A stretch of DNA of 5,965 nt from an uncultured Eubacteriales bacterium. Its GTDB lineage: Bacteria; Bacillota; Clostridia; Oscillospirales; Acutalibacteraceae. Where the stretch lies: positions 1 through 5,965 of the forward strand of contig ONPH01000177.1 in NCBI GenBank assembly GCA_900319655.1. The letters are read 5' to 3'. Positions 5,620-5,965 of the stretch are shown piece after piece. The notes beneath the pieces are model-generated. The model was not told the DNA's origin, ran no database searches, and was given only the letters and a program-made list of their open reading frames with translations. The first letter of the stretch is position 1. Every line of letters begins with the position of its first letter. Made by a program: the position numbers and the translations under genes.

Positions 5620-5711
5620 AATCAAAATTGCCCTCTTTTTGGCGCTCGCCGCCGTAAAGCGCAGAAGAAATTACCCACTCGGGGAAGAAGAGCAATCTTC
5701 TTCCTTTTTTT
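5620..5711 (+). ncRNA. Structured leader RNA or small RNA, class unknown
   Basis: The predicted transcript runs from the consensus promoter to an intrinsic terminator, about 90 nt, with no RBS or ORF of its own. Two folds compete. In one, the 5' segment 5627-5640 (AUUGC, a CC bulge, UCUUUUU) pairs over 12 bp with 5685-5696 (AAGAAGAGCAAU, one U-G), enclosing a GC-rich hairpin (GGCG 5641-5644 with CGCC 5650-5653, or GCGC 5642-5645 with GCGC 5659-5662) and a small CCC/GGG hairpin (5674-5676 with 5682-5684). In the other, 5683-5690 forms the terminator. The first fold consumes the terminator's 5' arm and loop, so it would act as an antiterminator, the design of an ON switch. The gene at 5773 is 62 bases beyond. 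I cannot match it to a known riboswitch or RNA family. A free small RNA is the main alternative. Confidence 0.6.
5683..5711 (+). terminator. Intrinsic terminator within the leader/small RNA
   Basis: A perfect 8-bp stem, GGAAGAAG (5683-5690) with CTTCTTCC (5697-5704), a 6-nt loop (AGCAAT) and seven Ts at 5705-5711. It precedes the start at 5773, so the gene needs read-through or a further promoter; TTGAGC at 5719-5724 lacks a good -10 partner. Confidence 0.9.
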
Positions 5712-5758
5712 ACGTAAATTGAGCTTTTAGGGCAGAAAATATTGATTATTTCATCATT

Positions 5759-5767
5759 AGGAGGTGA
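5759..5767 (+). promoter_or_regulatory. RBS selecting a TTG start
   Basis: AGGAGGTGA is a full 9-base complement of the 16S rRNA 3' end. From GGAGG (5760-5764) the distance is 8 nt to TTG 5773-5775 but 17 nt to the in-frame ATG 5782-5784, so TTG is the likely start. Confidence 0.75.
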
Positions 5768-5772
5768 ATTGT

Positions 5773-5965
5773 TTGCAGGATATGATTAAAAGAATCGTCG
5801 AGGCCGACGCAGAAGCCCAGGCGCTTGAACAAGCCAACAAAAAGGCTGCCGAGGAAGAGCGGCGGAGGATTGATGAGGAAGCTGCGGCGATTTATCAAAA
5901 ATACATGGACAACGCCAAGGAGGAAATCTCCAAAAGCGAAGCCTATCTTGAAAAGCGGACCGACC
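5773..5965 (+). CDS. Coiled-coil protein, possibly V-type ATPase stalk subunit, 3' partial
   Basis: The first 64 residues are visible and the reading frame runs off the window end. The protein is almost all predicted helix with dense Ala, Glu, Lys and Arg and no hydrophobic segment: MQDMIKRIVEADAEAQALEQ at 1-20, then a charged heptad-like stretch with KKAAEEERRRIDEEAA at 23-38, continuing to EKRTD. A short helix start (MIKRIVEAD) followed by a long Ala/Glu coil is what the first genes of bacterial V/A-type ATPase operons often encode (stalk subunits of the E/H/G kind), but low-complexity coils look alike, so this is only a suggestion. The start is TTG 5773-5775, chosen from the RBS. Expression probably depends on the promoter at 5585 and on escape from the terminator at 5683-5711. 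Confidence 0.7.
   Translation, partial: MQDMIKRIVEADAEAQALEQANKKAAEEERRRIDEEAAAIYQKYMDNAKEEISKSEAYLEKRTD

Noticed and set aside
5477..5695. Minus-strand open frame of 72 codons in the gap before the coiled-coil gene
   Set aside because: It has only a TTG start without an RBS, and it lies opposite a perfect promoter, a structured RNA and a terminator that explain the sequence better.
5620..5711. Fluoride, preQ1, mini-ykkC or 6S RNA identity for the structured RNA
   Set aside because: I compared remembered consensus features (conserved loops, length) and found no convincing match; 6S RNA is also about twice as long.
5579..5730. Plus-strand open frame from GTG across the consensus promoter and leader RNA
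   Set aside because: The start is about 20 nt from the nearest AAAGGA, the frame covers the promoter itself, and the predicted peptide is low-complexity and basic with no recognisable domain.

Overview
The window looks like a chromosomal segment of a low- to mid-GC Firmicute, most likely a gut-type Clostridia (Oscillospiraceae/Ruminococcaceae-like). The reasons are strong AGGAGG-type ribosome binding sites, sigma-A promoters with TATAAT -10 boxes, compact hairpin plus U-tract terminators, a clostridial-style lipoprotein L,D-transpeptidase and a SpoIIE/STAS partner-switching pair. This taxonomic placement is inference.

Layout. 1-1145 (+) is the C-terminal bulk of a CPA1-type Na+/H+ antiporter cut by the window start, closed by a strong hairpin terminator. 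1223-2035 (-) is a secreted L,D-transpeptidase lipoprotein with its own extended -10 promoter. 2147-2377 (-) is an unrecognised 76-residue cationic protein with one membrane segment, with its own promoter, RBS and terminator. 2504-2630 is a 127-bp non-coding element with 19-bp terminal inverted repeats, flanked by TTTA on both sides and resembling a MITE. 2649-4924 (-) is a two-gene operon: a membrane sensor/HAMP/PP2C phosphatase fused to an RsbW-like kinase domain, followed 17 bp later by a STAS-domain antagonist. 5043-5377 (-) is a small DUF5684-like membrane protein gene whose frame is broken at a six-T run. 5378-5772 has no protein gene but is densely regulatory: a promoter for the broken gene with a tandem 23-bp repeat just upstream, then on the + strand a perfect consensus promoter (TTGACA-17-TATAAT) and a roughly 90-nt RNA ending in an intrinsic terminator. 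5773-5965 (+) is the start of a coiled-coil protein, possibly a V-type ATPase peripheral-stalk subunit, cut by the window end.

How the parts work together. The phosphatase/kinase protein and the STAS protein form a self-contained partner-switching module: the extracytoplasmic domain presumably senses a signal and tips the balance between phosphorylated and unphosphorylated STAS protein. No sigma factor or other output gene lies in the window. The most interesting non-coding signal is the RNA at about 5620-5711. Its 5' end can pair with the 5' arm and loop of its own terminator, so two mutually exclusive folds are possible, as expected of a cis-regulatory switch acting on the coiled-coil gene or the operon it begins. 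An independent small RNA is the alternative.
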